DNA of 64,000 nucleotides from an uncultured Lachnospiraceae bacterium (GCA_910578175.1 CAJTPF010000002.1:126024-190023); one strand, 5' to 3'. Shown: positions 15,594-23,954, counted from the stretch's first letter. Notes: generated by a model not told the origin, from the letters alone. Numbers and translations: made by a program.

Positions 15594-16888
15594 AAATAGG
15601 GTTATGGTTTAGATGTAAATTACTGATTAAAAATCTGATAAAAAATAAGCTGACTTTTGTTCTGACGCTTATGGGTGTCTGTCTGGCAGAAATAATATTA
15701 ACAAGCGGCTATATTATTGCAGATTCCTATTATTATTCACAATTTGACAGATACCGTTACTTTAAAGAAAACGGGATTATGGACATTAAATTAAATGAAA
15801 ACAGTTTGAAATATAAAGAAGATATAAAAAAGGTTTTTAAAGGAGAATGCTATATTTCCTTCCGGAACTATTACAATACTTCTTTGGCATATCCGGTTAC
15901 CGTAAATAATATTAATACAAATATCGTTCTAAACCTATATCAGACAAACCAGAATTTTAACGGACAAATTATTACTTCCCAGGAACACGTTGTTATGTCT
16001 GAATTATTATCCGGCAGAGGCATTACTACAGATGATATAGACTGGAAAAGCAAAGTCATCATAATTGACTCAGTCATAAACAAAATATTATTTCAGGAAG
16101 ACGGAATAGGAAAAAATATACGCATTCCTATTTACGGTTCCCATACGGACGAGAATAATAACACGGAAATCAGTGTCAGCAGGTATGAGATATTCAAAGT
16201 AATTGGTGTCTATAAAAATACACAGCAGGATTCTATTAATTTTAATAAGCAGATAAAAGAAGGACAGACTCTTTATTATAATGCCCGCTGTTACATTCCC
16301 GAATCGGTTGATTTTCTGGAGGACTCCAAATCAGAGCCGGAACAGATGGAATATGTTTATTTTGGTGTGCCGGATACCGCGGAAAAACATGACGAAATCA
16401 AGAGCATATGTCAATCCGGGGCAGAATTCGACTGTTATACCTATGAGACATTCCATAATCAAATGATTCAGGAATTATCCGGCATCAAAAAAACACTTAA
16501 TTGTATAACCCTGTTAATTATGGGAATTGCCGTTATCCTGATCGCACAGACCATGATATTTTCCATCAAAGAAAATATCTCTGATTATGGTATCAAAAAA
16601 GCAATTGGTGCGTCCTCCGGTAAAATCGGCATGGAACTGGTATCGGAAATGCTGCTTTATGCCCTGGCTGCCTTTATAGTTTCCATTCTGCTCTCGATTG
16701 TTGCTGCTTTGATCACATTAAAATATATTTCACTGCAAAATCCGGGTATAGGTTACAGTCTCATATTAAAACGGCAAACCATATTGTTATCATTTGTTCT
16801 GGCTATTGAGACCTGCCTGATTGCTTCCATACTCCCCATCCTTTATTTAGATAACAAATCTGTTGTAGATATAATGAAATTTGAATGA
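15590..16888 (+). CDS. FtsX/MacB-like ABC permease
   Basis: 432 residues. A first membrane helix (about 20-45) is followed by a large extracytoplasmic domain (about 46-300). Three C-terminal helices begin near 305 (TLLIMGIAVILIAQTMIFS), 350 and 395. The stretch ISDYGIKKAIGASSGKIGMELVSE is the conserved FtsX-type coupling region. This is the four-helix MacB topology. With the ATPase and the adaptor it forms a MacAB-like machine. In this operon it may act on, or protect against, the secreted beta protein. The ATG at 15590 overlaps the ATPase stop. Confidence 0.92.
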   Translation: MKIGLWFRCKLLIKNLIKNKLTFVLTLMGVCLAEIILTSGYIIADSYYYSQFDRYRYFKENGIMDIKLNENSLKYKEDIKKVFKGECYISFRNYYNTSLAYPVTVNNINTNIVLNLYQTNQNFNGQIITSQEHVVMSELLSGRGITTDDIDWKSKVIIIDSVINKILFQEDGIGKNIRIPIYGSHTDENNNTEISVSRYEIFKVIGVYKNTQQDSINFNKQIKEGQTLYYNARCYIPESVDFLEDSKSEPEQMEYVYFGVPDTAEKHDEIKSICQSGAEFDCYTYETFHNQMIQELSGIKKTLNCITLLIMGIAVILIAQTMIFSIKENISDYGIKKAIGASSGKIGMELVSEMLLYALAAFIVSILLSIVAALITLKYISLQNPGIGYSLILKRQTILLSFVLAIETCLIASILPILYLDNKSVVDIMKFE

Positions 16889-16890
16889 TG

Positions 16891-16971
16891 TTATAGAACT
16901 GCCTCCGCAAACAGAGGTTCAAACTGTGCGCCTTTCCCCTTTTCAATCTCTTCCCGAACAATCTTCTGCGC
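16891..16971 (-). pseudogene. Remnant of an HD-type protein C-terminus
   Basis: Minus-strand frame 16971-16891 encodes AQKIVREEIEKGKGAQFEP followed by LFAEAVL and a stop. This strongly resembles the end of HD-GYP-type domains (IREEI..GKGTQFDP....VML). No intact start or upstream domain exists, and a hairpin (GTTACATCC 16973-16981 / GGATGTAAC 16996-17004) interrupts the frame. It is a fossil of a lost gene between the ABC operon and mscL. Confidence 0.45.
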
Positions 16972-17018
16972 CGTTACATCCGGGCATCACCACCTGGATG
17001 TAACCCAAACGGCTGATA

Positions 17019-17450
17019 TCATTGTTCCGGTTCATTTTCAGCAGCGTCCAATTCAGAAGTACAATGCGGACATCTGGTTGCCTGAATATTGATCTCACTA
17101 AAACAGTACGGACACTTCTTTGTGGCTGGTTCCTCTTTTATTTCTTCCTTTTTTGACAAATGCGTCAGCTTATTGATCAGCTTTAAAAACAGAAAGATTA
17201 CAAGCGCCATTATTAAAAAGTTAATAACTGCGGTAATAAATGCTCCGTAACGTATATCTACATTATTGACCTTTACCGCCATATCACTGAAATCCGTATC
17301 CGCTACCAGACCGATGACCGGAGAAATGATATCGGATGTCAGCGAAGTGACGATTGCCTGAAATGCCGCACCGATGATAACACCGATTGCCAGGTCCATA
17401 ACATTTCCTTTCAGAGCAAATTCTTTAAATTCTTTTAAAAATTTTTTCAT
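17019..17450 (-). CDS. mscL: Large-conductance mechanosensitive channel with C-terminal zinc ribbon
   Basis: 143 residues. The N-terminal amphipathic helix and first pore helix are canonical ([41 protein letters not shown]). The second helix is at about 70-95 ([20 protein letters not shown]). After the cytoplasmic helix comes an added zinc ribbon, CPYC and CPHC separated by 13 residues (about 112-131). The channel opens under membrane tension to release solutes during osmotic downshock. The ribbon is not in classical MscL and is odd. It has its own promoter region in the 274-base gap it shares with the divergent synthase gene. Confidence 0.95.
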   Translation of the reverse strand: MKKFLKEFKEFALKGNVMDLAIGVIIGAAFQAIVTSLTSDIISPVIGLVADTDFSDMAVKVNNVDIRYGAFITAVINFLIMALVIFLFLKLINKLTHLSKKEEIKEEPATKKCPYCFSEINIQATRCPHCTSELDAAENEPEQ

Positions 17451-17562
17451 GTATCTCTACCTTTCTTCTTAGTAATGATAATTAAATTATATCATACTTA
17501 AATTTTTTTGACCATATTGATAATACAGGCATTCAAACACTTTATTATATTTTTTATTTACT

Positions 17563-17591
17563 TTGTATATTTTAATAAAATATGATATAGT
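17563..17591 (+). promoter_or_regulatory. Promoter of the synthase/chemoreceptor pair
   Basis: TTGTAT (17563-17568), 17-bp spacer, TATAGT (17586-17591). It leaves an untranslated leader of about 125 bases before the TTG at 17725. That leader is A-rich and I see no convincing riboswitch in it. Confidence 0.55.
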
Positions 17592-17724
17592 ATTAATTAG
17601 ATAATATATACTAAAAGATAAAATAGCGACAATTTAAAAAGCGTATGAAGGTAATATATTTTTAATGTCGATAGGCGATACAAAAGAGGGCAAATAAATA
17701 AACGTAAATGAGGAGGTGTTTTTA

Positions 17725-18720
17725 TTGCACAATGTAGTAATTAAAGGAACCGGTGTATATCTTCCTGCCAACAAGGTTTATAACAATTTTTTTGAAGAAC
17801 ACTTCAATAAAATCGGAATGCCGGTAACAGGACTTATGAACCACCTTGGGCGGAGAAAACGATATCTGGCAACGGAAAACGAAACTTCCCTGACAATGGC
17901 GATCGAAGCTGCAAAAAATTTAATTTCCAAACAAAAGATTTCAGCTGTTCAGCCTGATATGGTAGTTTTCGTCTCGGATATTCCGGAATACCTTTCTCCA
18001 ACAAATGCATTAAAAATTGTAGATGCACTTACAATGGAAAATGTTTCCATGGCATTTGATTTTAATTCTAACTGCACAGGTATGCTGATGGCAATGGACA
18101 TTGTGGCAAATTATATGAAAGGAGTTTCAAAAATCAAACAGGCCTTAATTATTGGAAGTTTCAATATCAGTTCTGTTGCCAGACACAATGATTCTGTTGT
18201 ATACCCTAATTTTGCGGATGCAGCAGCGGCAATACTGTTAGAATGTTCTGACGAAGAAGATACTTCTGGTCTTCTGGATACTGAAACATTTGTAGATGCC
18301 ACATATCATAACTATGTTACATTTCCTAAATGTGGTATTTCCAAAATTGCAGTGGAAAATGTCACAAAAGAACAAAAGAAACTGGAATGGAATCCTTTTG
18401 ATATGAAATTCATTTCTGATAAGTGGGCGGAAATGATTCAGACTGTACTGGAAAGAAATCATTTTTCTGCTACTGATATTGATTATTTTATCTTTTCTCA
18501 GCTGTCGGATCATGACAATATGCTGACATTAGAAAAATTAGGGATAGAAGAGGACAATAAATACTTTTTTCTGGGTACGGAGTACGGTTATACAGGGAAT
18601 ACCTGTCCGATTCTTGTATTAAACAGAATGTGGGATACCATTGCCGTAAAAGGAAATTTAATAATTTTCTGTTCGGTCGGCGCCGGATATACCGCAATTG
18701 TCCAACTATACCGATTTTAA
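17725..18720 (+). CDS. Divergent 3-oxoacyl-ACP synthase III-like protein
   Basis: 331 residues from a TTG start; AGGAGGTG lies 6 bases upstream, so the GTG at 17716 is not used. It has the thiolase fold: KGTGVYLPANKV at the N-terminus, the catalytic Cys in FDFNSNCTGMLMAMD (about Cys117), NFADAAAAILLE, and a final SVGAGYTAIVQLY. In FabH the Cys works with a His in PHQAN and an Asn in GNTSAAS. Here the first reads FSQLSDHDN and the second GYTGNTCP, so the His and possibly the Asn are displaced or lost. It is therefore probably not the housekeeping FabH. It sits 24 bases upstream of a chemoreceptor gene. Confidence 0.82.
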   Translation: MHNVVIKGTGVYLPANKVYNNFFEEHFNKIGMPVTGLMNHLGRRKRYLATENETSLTMAIEAAKNLISKQKISAVQPDMVVFVSDIPEYLSPTNALKIVDALTMENVSMAFDFNSNCTGMLMAMDIVANYMKGVSKIKQALIIGSFNISSVARHNDSVVYPNFADAAAAILLECSDEEDTSGLLDTETFVDATYHNYVTFPKCGISKIAVENVTKEQKKLEWNPFDMKFISDKWAEMIQTVLERNHFSATDIDYFIFSQLSDHDNMLTLEKLGIEEDNKYFFLGTEYGYTGNTCPILVLNRMWDTIAVKGNLIIFCSVGAGYTAIVQLYRF

Positions 18721-18744
18721 AAAAAACAGAAAGGAAATACATAA

Positions 18745-20286
18745 ATGCAAAAGTCAATTATAGAAGAATATATGGGCAAAGCCTATCTGTTTGTTATTTT
18801 AGTTATTACAGGTTCCTGTCTGTGTGCCGGGATAACATTTTCATCATTGAAATTATTAGGATTTTATGACACTGTATCCTGGATTCCATTGGGAATTTTT
18901 TGTATAACATGTATTATTTATTTTATTACCGGATTATGGTTAATACGTCATTCCTTTGGAATTGCAGATGGTGAAAAGGTCTTAATCCCTCGTATGTTAG
19001 CCAGAGGTAAACTGTTTATAATTATCATTCTTACAATCCAGTATAATTTTATCCTATACATGATACCTTCCCGTGAATTCTGGGGTTATACCTTTTACTT
19101 TTTAATCGTTGTTGCGTTTTTCTTTGATCGTAAGATGATATTAATCTCATCCGTTGGGACAGTGATCTCGCTGGTCATATCCTATATTGTCAAAGGAAAT
19201 ATCCTGCTTCCGGCGAAAAATGACGATTTTATTCCGGAACTGGCTGTACGGGTCATCTGTATCACATTGTCCGTCGCCGGAATATACCTTATCACTTTTT
19301 TTGCGGAGCATTTTCTGATCAACGCCAAAAAAGAACAATTGGAAGCCAACAACCAGAGAGTTCAGAATGTTCTTGATAAGGTGACCACACTGGCTGAAAA
19401 ACTCAGCGCTGCCAGCAATTCATTATCCGATATTTCACAGAATGAAAGTGCTTCTACCGAAGAACTGGCCGCCACCAGCGAAACTCTTTTGGAAAACAAT
19501 AATGTTATGCTGGAAAAAGCCGCTGTGGGCAAAGATAATCTGAATGAACTGGATAGCTGTAATAGCGAAATGACTTCCAAAATGGCTGTTGTGGATGATA
19601 TTTCCAAAAAGCTGCTGGAAGAATCCACCTCCAGCGAAGCACGCTTAAACGAACTGATGGAGATCAATGAACAGGTTATGAAGTCTACGCAGAATACAAA
19701 AGACGTTGCCGAAAAATTGTTAAGCGGTATCGGCGAGATTGGAATCACACTGAATGTGATCAATGAAATTTCTTCTTCTACCAATCTGCTGGCGTTAAAT
19801 GCTTCCATTGAAGCCGCCAGAGCCGGAGATGCCGGACGTGGTTTTGCAGTGGTGGCACAGGAAGTCGGCAATCTCGCCCAGGGAACCCAGAATTCCTTAG
19901 ATGATGTTCAAAAGGTAGTAAACAAAATTCAGAACAATGTTTCGGAAATGTCCGTATTCGTAAAAAACAATACGGAAAAACTGTTAAAGCAAAACGAATC
20001 TTTCTTACAGACATTTGAAGGAATCAAGAAAATGATCGTAATATTAAAAGATTCTCTGACAGCCATTAACGATATTCACAATATTCATCAAAAGCAGGGA
20101 GAGGTCATTACCCATACCGTAAATATCAATGAAGAAATTTCTGCCGCCATTGAAGCGGAGAATCAGGAGTTCAGCAATATTGCTGCAATGATCGACAGCA
20201 ACGCCATGGAAATTACGGAAATGGCCAATCAGGCGGACGTATTAAACAACATGATAGAAGAACTGGAAGCACTGCTTCAGATATGA
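18745..20286 (+). CDS. Methyl-accepting chemotaxis protein with six-helix membrane sensor
   Basis: 513 residues. The first 200 contain about six hydrophobic helices with little external loop, so the sensor is the membrane bundle itself rather than a periplasmic domain. A coiled coil follows, with the methylation helices and the conserved tip [35 protein letters not shown] (about 350-395). AAAGGAAA precedes the ATG. The gene is 24 bases behind the ketoacyl-synthase-like gene and no promoter intervenes. A lipid or fatty-acid cue made by that enzyme is a tempting link, but only inference. It ends at a bidirectional terminator. Confidence 0.93.
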   Translation: MQKSIIEEYMGKAYLFVILVITGSCLCAGITFSSLKLLGFYDTVSWIPLGIFCITCIIYFITGLWLIRHSFGIADGEKVLIPRMLARGKLFIIIILTIQYNFILYMIPSREFWGYTFYFLIVVAFFFDRKMILISSVGTVISLVISYIVKGNILLPAKNDDFIPELAVRVICITLSVAGIYLITFFAEHFLINAKKEQLEANNQRVQNVLDKVTTLAEKLSAASNSLSDISQNESASTEELAATSETLLENNNVMLEKAAVGKDNLNELDSCNSEMTSKMAVVDDISKKLLEESTSSEARLNELMEINEQVMKSTQNTKDVAEKLLSGIGEIGITLNVINEISSSTNLLALNASIEAARAGDAGRGFAVVAQEVGNLAQGTQNSLDDVQKVVNKIQNNVSEMSVFVKNNTEKLLKQNESFLQTFEGIKKMIVILKDSLTAINDIHNIHQKQGEVITHTVNINEEISAAIEAENQEFSNIAAMIDSNAMEITEMANQADVLNNMIEELEALLQI

Positions 20287-20299
20287 TCTCTGATGAAAC

Positions 20300-20343
20300 A
20301 AAAATCCCCGGACAGTTTAATGAACAACGATCCGGGGGTTTTT
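20300..20343. terminator. Bidirectional terminator between chemoreceptor and flavodiiron genes
   Basis: AAAATCCCCGGA (from 20300) pairs with TCCGGGGGTTTTT (20331-20343) around an 18-base loop. T runs lie on both strands, suiting the two convergent genes. Confidence 0.85.
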
Positions 20344-20352
20344 ATGCAAGAT

Positions 20353-21516
20353 TTATTTTACCAATTCCGCTGCCAGCTGCTTCATGCTATCCGCACTGGC
20401 CTTATTCATGGTAGATTTTATGGTGACTACCGTATCGCATATGGTGATATCCTTCATACCATCCAATATTGCTCTCATCTGTTTTGCAGCCATCGGCGCC
20501 CATGAGCCGTTTTCCATTAAACCTACGGTTCTCTTCTGATAACCTTTGGATTTCAGATGATGTAAAAAGTCTTCCATACAAGGGAAGAGTCCTGCATCAT
20601 ATGTAGCTGCTGCCAGAACCAGTCTGTCATAACGGAAAGCATCTTCCACGGCTTCCGCCATATCATCTCTGGATAAATCGGTTACGGCTACTTTTTCTGC
20701 TCCCTGTTCTTCCAGTAACTTTGCCATTTCTTTTGCAGCTTCCGCCGTATTTCCGTGGATGGACGCATATGCTACCAAAATTCCCTTATCCTCAGGCTCA
20801 TAACTGCTCCATACCTGATATTTTCCGATATAGTATCCAAGGTCTTCTTTCAAGATAGGACCATGCAGCGGACAAATGGCAGCAATGTCCAGACCTGCCG
20901 CTTTTTTAAGAAGGCTCTGAACCTGTGCGCCGTATTTTCCTACGATATTAAAATAATATCTTCTTGCCTCGCATGCCCAGTCTTCTTCTGTATCCAGGGC
21001 ACCGAATTTACCGAATCCATCTGCAGAAAACAGGATTTTTTCTTTTTTCTCATATTCCACCATAACCTCCGGCCAGTGGACCATCGGCGCCATAACGAAG
21101 ACAAGGGTATGTTCTCCAAGACTCAGTTCATCCCCTTCTTTAACTTCTACCTTGCGGTCTGATACGTCAATGTCAAAAAACTGCGGTAACATTCCGAAGG
21201 TTTTAGCATTTCCTACGATCTTGGCCGCCGGATATTTTTCCAGAAAAATCTGAATATTAGAAGCATGATCCGGCTCCAGATGGGAAACTACCAGATAATC
21301 CGGTATACGCTCTCCCAGTGTTTCCTCCAGATTTGCCAGCCATTCCTGTGTTTTTCTTTTATCCACCGTATCCATGACCGCAATTTTTTCATCTATGATT
21401 ATGTATGAATTATATGAAACCCCGTTCGGCACTATATACTGACTTTCAAAAAGATCTATTTCGTGGTCATCAACACCAATGTACTTTACTGCTTCGCTTA
21501 TTATTACGTCTTTCAT
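20353..21516 (-). CDS. fprA: Flavodiiron protein (FprA, A-type flavoprotein)
   Basis: 387 residues. The N-terminal metallo-beta-lactamase-like domain (about 1-245) keeps the diiron ligands: HLEPDH (H-x-E-x-D-H), a later MVHWPE, D in FSADGFG and PLHGP. The C-terminal flavodoxin domain (about 253-387) has an FMN loop, AYASIHGNTAEAA, and AATYDAG. Clostridial enzymes of this type reduce oxygen to water. There is no C-terminal rubredoxin, so an external donor is needed. The ATG at 21516 has only a weak ribosome site. It lies downstream of desulfoferrodoxin in one operon for oxygen and superoxide defence. Confidence 0.95.
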   Translation of the reverse strand: MKDVIISEAVKYIGVDDHEIDLFESQYIVPNGVSYNSYIIIDEKIAVMDTVDKRKTQEWLANLEETLGERIPDYLVVSHLEPDHASNIQIFLEKYPAAKIVGNAKTFGMLPQFFDIDVSDRKVEVKEGDELSLGEHTLVFVMAPMVHWPEVMVEYEKKEKILFSADGFGKFGALDTEEDWACEARRYYFNIVGKYGAQVQSLLKKAAGLDIAAICPLHGPILKEDLGYYIGKYQVWSSYEPEDKGILVAYASIHGNTAEAAKEMAKLLEEQGAEKVAVTDLSRDDMAEAVEDAFRYDRLVLAAATYDAGLFPCMEDFLHHLKSKGYQKRTVGLMENGSWAPMAAKQMRAILDGMKDITICDTVVTIKSTMNKASADSMKQLAAELVK

Positions 21517-21619
21517 CTTTTACCCAGGCATACCGTAAATGCGGTACTGCCCATTCCTTTCCCAGTTTCTCCTGCATATGGCCTATGGCAAAATCCACAG
21601 TCACAGACTTTTGAATCAT
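21470..21619 (-). CDS. Possible small ORF between dfx and fprA
   Basis: A 49-codon frame starts at the ATG at 21619 (MIQKSVTVDFAIGHMQEK) and overlaps the first 16 codons of fprA in another frame. Its start lies in the loop of the hairpin at 21595-21636. The nearest GGAGG is about 20 bases upstream, too far for normal use. The first residues recall an HPr-like strand, but the rest does not. It may be noncoding leader or a gene remnant. Confidence 0.2.
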   Translation of the reverse strand: MIQKSVTVDFAIGHMQEKLGKEWAVPHLRYAWVKDERRNNKRSSKVHWC

Positions 21620-21636
21620 AGAATCCGTGACCGTGG
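21595..21636 (-). promoter_or_regulatory. RNA hairpin in the dfx-fprA intercistronic region
   Basis: On the minus strand CCACGGTCACGGA (21636-21624) pairs with TCTGTGACTGTGG (21607-21595), a 13-bp stem with two G-U pairs and no mismatch, around a 16-base loop. There is no T run, so it is not an intrinsic terminator. It may mark an mRNA processing or stability point between the two genes. Confidence 0.5.
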
Positions 21637-21655
21637 GTCCTCCATTTCCTGTTAA

Positions 21656-22036
21656 TTATAACGCTGTTTTCCAGAGTCCGTGTAAATTACAGTATTCATA
21701 TACTTCCTGGACCTTTTCGTCTTCCTGTATATAAAATACCGCCTCCGGTTTATCATTTGGGTTCAGCTTTCTCATCTGATATCCTTTATCCGTATAAAGG
21801 GCAATCCATTGATTATAATGTTCTTCCGTCATCGGATGCTCTACTTCTCCGATCTTTACCGTAACCTTATTACCGTCTATTTTTACAATCGGAGTATGCT
21901 TTTCCAATGCTGCATCCACTGTTCCCGGAACCAGTTCTTTCATCTTTCCGCCACAGCACATGATCGGGACATTTTTATCCTCAACTTTTGTAACAATATT
22001 TCCGCATGTTTCGCAGATATAATATTTTTCGCTCAA
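21656..22036 (-). CDS. dfx: Desulfoferrodoxin (superoxide reductase)
   Basis: 126 residues, the length of two-centre desulfoferrodoxin. The N-terminal desulforedoxin site is CETC at about 8-12 with CC at 27-28, holding the FeCys4 centre. The C-terminal superoxide-reductase site has EKHTPI (His), EHPMTEEHYNQW (two His) and CNLHGLW (Cys and His), giving the Fe(His)4Cys centre. It reduces superoxide to peroxide without making oxygen. The start is TTG, with AAAGGAGG 9 bases upstream. It leads the operon with fprA, under a strong promoter followed by a palindrome. Confidence 0.96.
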   Translation of the reverse strand: MSEKYYICETCGNIVTKVEDKNVPIMCCGGKMKELVPGTVDAALEKHTPIVKIDGNKVTVKIGEVEHPMTEEHYNQWIALYTDKGYQMRKLNPNDKPEAVFYIQEDEKVQEVYEYCNLHGLWKTAL

Positions 22037-22067
22037 ACTGTTTTGCCTCCTTTTATGATTTTTATCC

Positions 22068-22126
22068 GTTAATACAAAGTATTAACCGGCTAGAAATAAT
22101 TATACATTTTTCTTAATATATGTCAA
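22068..22126 (-). promoter_or_regulatory. Promoter and palindromic operator of the dfx-fprA operon
   Basis: Minus strand: TTGACA (22126-22121), 16-bp spacer, TATAAT (22104-22099). About 13 bases after the -10 is a perfect palindrome, GTTAATAC-AAA-GTATTAAC (22086-22068), overlapping the expected transcription start. A repressor there would block initiation. The half-site differs from Rex (shorter centre) and only loosely resembles PerR boxes, so the regulator is unknown. Confidence 0.7.
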
Positions 22127-22136
22127 TAATCATCTC

Positions 22137-23657
22137 TCAATTAATTTTGACTGTTTTTGCACCGATGGTATCGGCAAAATATTTATCATGCTCCACCAGC
22201 AGCATTGTTGGCTGAAAACGCTGTATCAGCTTTTCTATCTGCATCCGGGAAAATACATCAATAAAATTGTAGGGTTCATCCCATATATACAAGTGGACCT
22301 GTTCACAAAGACTGGCAGCCAGCAGCAATTTTTTCTTTTGCCCCTCTGAATAGTCGGAAATATTTTTTTCAAACTGTACCCTCTCAAAATCCAATTGCCT
22401 CAGAATGGTCATCAGTAACGACAGTTCAATTCCCCTGACCGATGCATATTTCTGCAGCGTACCCCCAAGCATGGAAGTATCCTGGGAAACATACGAAATT
22501 TTCACTCCGCTTCCTATCGTTATGGTTCCCTCTGCGGGAAATATTTCTCCCAAAATGGCTTTGATAATGCTGGACTTTCCGCATCCGTTCCTTCCCTGTA
22601 ACAGGATCCGTTCCCCATTGTGGATCTCAAAGGATATCTGTTGACAGATGGTATTCAGATCGTATTTTATAGAAACCTTATCCACGGAAACCAGTCTGTC
22701 GCTACGGTATTTTAACGGAAACAGCTTTAATTCCGTTTCCTGCTCAATATCCTGAAGCAACTGCCGTTTCTCTTTGATCTCTTCCCGCTGCCGGCGCTCC
22801 AGATTTTTTCGTCTCTGCTGCATACGTCTGGATTTCTCCCCCAGATAGGCTCTGGTACCGATAAACCGGTCTTCCTTGACAGGATTATATCCGATTTTAC
22901 GTTTTTCTACCGTATCCGCCCACTCTTTCGACTGTCTGGCCGCCGATTCCAGTCTTTTTATATCTTTCCTCAGATCCGCATTGCGGGCAAGCTCAAAATC
23001 ATCCTGTTTTTCTTTATTTTCCTTCCATACGCTAAAATTCCCTTTTGAAACGGTAATGCTGTTCCGGTTGATGGCAAGTATGTGATCCACACAGGAATCC
23101 AGAAAATCCCTTTCATGGGAAACCAGTATAAATCCCTGCTTCCGCTTCAGATACCGGAGCATCGTTTCTCTGGTTTCCATATCCAGATGATTGGCGGGCT
23201 CATCCAGTAGCAGGAAATTGTTTTCATCGGAAAATAAATAGGCCAGCATCACCCTGGTTCTCTCTCCAAAGCTTAAAGAACCAAATGTCCGGTATAAAAT
23301 ATCCGCTTCCATGGACAGATATTCCAGTTCCCTGATGACTTTCCATAATTCATGATCGGGAAATTCCTGATCCATCAGTTCTATCACAGGATTTTGCCAT
23401 TTCCGGACCGGAATATTTACCGGAAAATATTGAAAACAGACGTTACCGGTTATAGTTCCGCTGTATCTGTATTCCGGTCTGCACACATTGTCATTCTGTT
23501 CCATCAGTAATTGCAAAAATGTACTCTTACCCTTTCCGTTTCTGCCTATCAGTCCCAATTTCCAGTCTGTATCTATCTGAAATGAGACATTTTCAAACAC
23601 ATTGTCATAACTGCTCTCATATCCAAAAGTCAGATTATCAACTTTAATCATCGACAT
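22137..23657 (-). CDS. ABC-F ribosomal protection protein, Lsa/Sal type
   Basis: 506 residues with two ABC domains and no membrane helix. The first has Walker A GRNGKGKST, signature LSFGERTR and Walker B FLLLDEPANHLD; the second has GRNGCGKSS, YSEGQKKK and LYIWDEPYNFIDVFSR. The last motif is characteristic of the Lsa/Vga/Sal branch of ABC-F proteins. The linker (about 200-310) is highly charged, as needed to reach the ribosomal P-site region. Such proteins displace lincosamides, streptogramin A and pleuromutilins from the 50S subunit. AAGGAG is 8 bases before the ATG. The 290-base leader carries a leader peptide, antiterminator and terminator, so expression is very likely drug-induced by attenuation. 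Which drugs it protects against cannot be told. Confidence 0.9.
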   Translation of the reverse strand: MSMIKVDNLTFGYESSYDNVFENVSFQIDTDWKLGLIGRNGKGKSTFLQLLMEQNDNVCRPEYRYSGTITGNVCFQYFPVNIPVRKWQNPVIELMDQEFPDHELWKVIRELEYLSMEADILYRTFGSLSFGERTRVMLAYLFSDENNFLLLDEPANHLDMETRETMLRYLKRKQGFILVSHERDFLDSCVDHILAINRNSITVSKGNFSVWKENKEKQDDFELARNADLRKDIKRLESAARQSKEWADTVEKRKIGYNPVKEDRFIGTRAYLGEKSRRMQQRRKNLERRQREEIKEKRQLLQDIEQETELKLFPLKYRSDRLVSVDKVSIKYDLNTICQQISFEIHNGERILLQGRNGCGKSSIIKAILGEIFPAEGTITIGSGVKISYVSQDTSMLGGTLQKYASVRGIELSLLMTILRQLDFERVQFEKNISDYSEGQKKKLLLAASLCEQVHLYIWDEPYNFIDVFSRMQIEKLIQRFQPTMLLVEHDKYFADTIGAKTVKIN

Positions 23658-23684
23658 ATGATCAGCTCCTTACTTTTAAATGTA

Positions 23685-23728
23685 CGCTAAAAATTAAAAA
23701 TGAGTGCAGGGATATATTCCATGCACTC
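23685..23728 (-). terminator. Leader terminator (attenuator) of the ABC-F gene
   Basis: Minus-strand stem GAGTGCA (23728-23722) / TGCACTC (23708-23702) is followed by ATTTTTAATTTTT (23701-23689). It lies 30-70 bases before the ABC-F start and would stop most transcripts when formed. Confidence 0.85.
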
Positions 23729-23811
23729 GGAAACATCAAAAAGTATGACAATATGATCAGCGTCTGTATCATATTCCGGGATTCCTGATAAACATATGCG
23801 TTTTAACAAAA

Positions 23812-23828
23812 TGAAATATATTCCTGCA
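23812..23828 (-). promoter_or_regulatory. Antiterminator arm of the ABC-F leader
   Basis: TGCAGGAATATATTTCA on the minus strand (23828-23812) can pair with TGGAATATATCCCTGCA (23721-23705) over 17 positions with one mismatch and one G-U pair. The latter covers the loop and one arm of the terminator, so the two structures exclude each other. This is the standard design of a transcription attenuator. Confidence 0.75.
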
Positions 23829-23899
23829 TTACAATAAAAAACAGATAAAAAGACAAAAAATAACTGCCGAATCTGTAATTTACTGTATATTAAATTAAA

Positions 23900-23923
23900 T
23901 TATCTGCAAGAATATATTTTCAT
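23900..23923 (-). CDS. Leader peptide MKIYSCR in the ABC-F leader
   Basis: A seven-codon frame follows GGTGGG by 4 bases, about 25 bases after the predicted transcription start. Its stop is about 70 bases upstream of the antiterminator arm. Ribosome stalling on such short leader peptides by the cognate antibiotic is the known trigger for several ABC-F and erm genes. Stalling here is inferred from the arrangement. Confidence 0.6.
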   Translation of the reverse strand: MKIYSCR

Positions 23924-23954
23924 TTTCCCACCGCTCTCTGTATTTGATTCGTTT

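Noticed and set aside
17592-17724. The 125-base leader before the synthase-like gene as a c-di-GMP or other riboswitch
   Set aside because: I looked for the conserved GEMM-type core and flanking stems and did not find them. The leader is A-rich with little pairing.
17592-17724. A flagellar sigma-28 promoter (TAAA, about 15 bp, GCCGATAA) for the chemoreceptor pair
   Set aside because: GTCGATAG is present, but no TAAA lies at the right distance. The TTGTAT/TATAGT promoter is the better choice.
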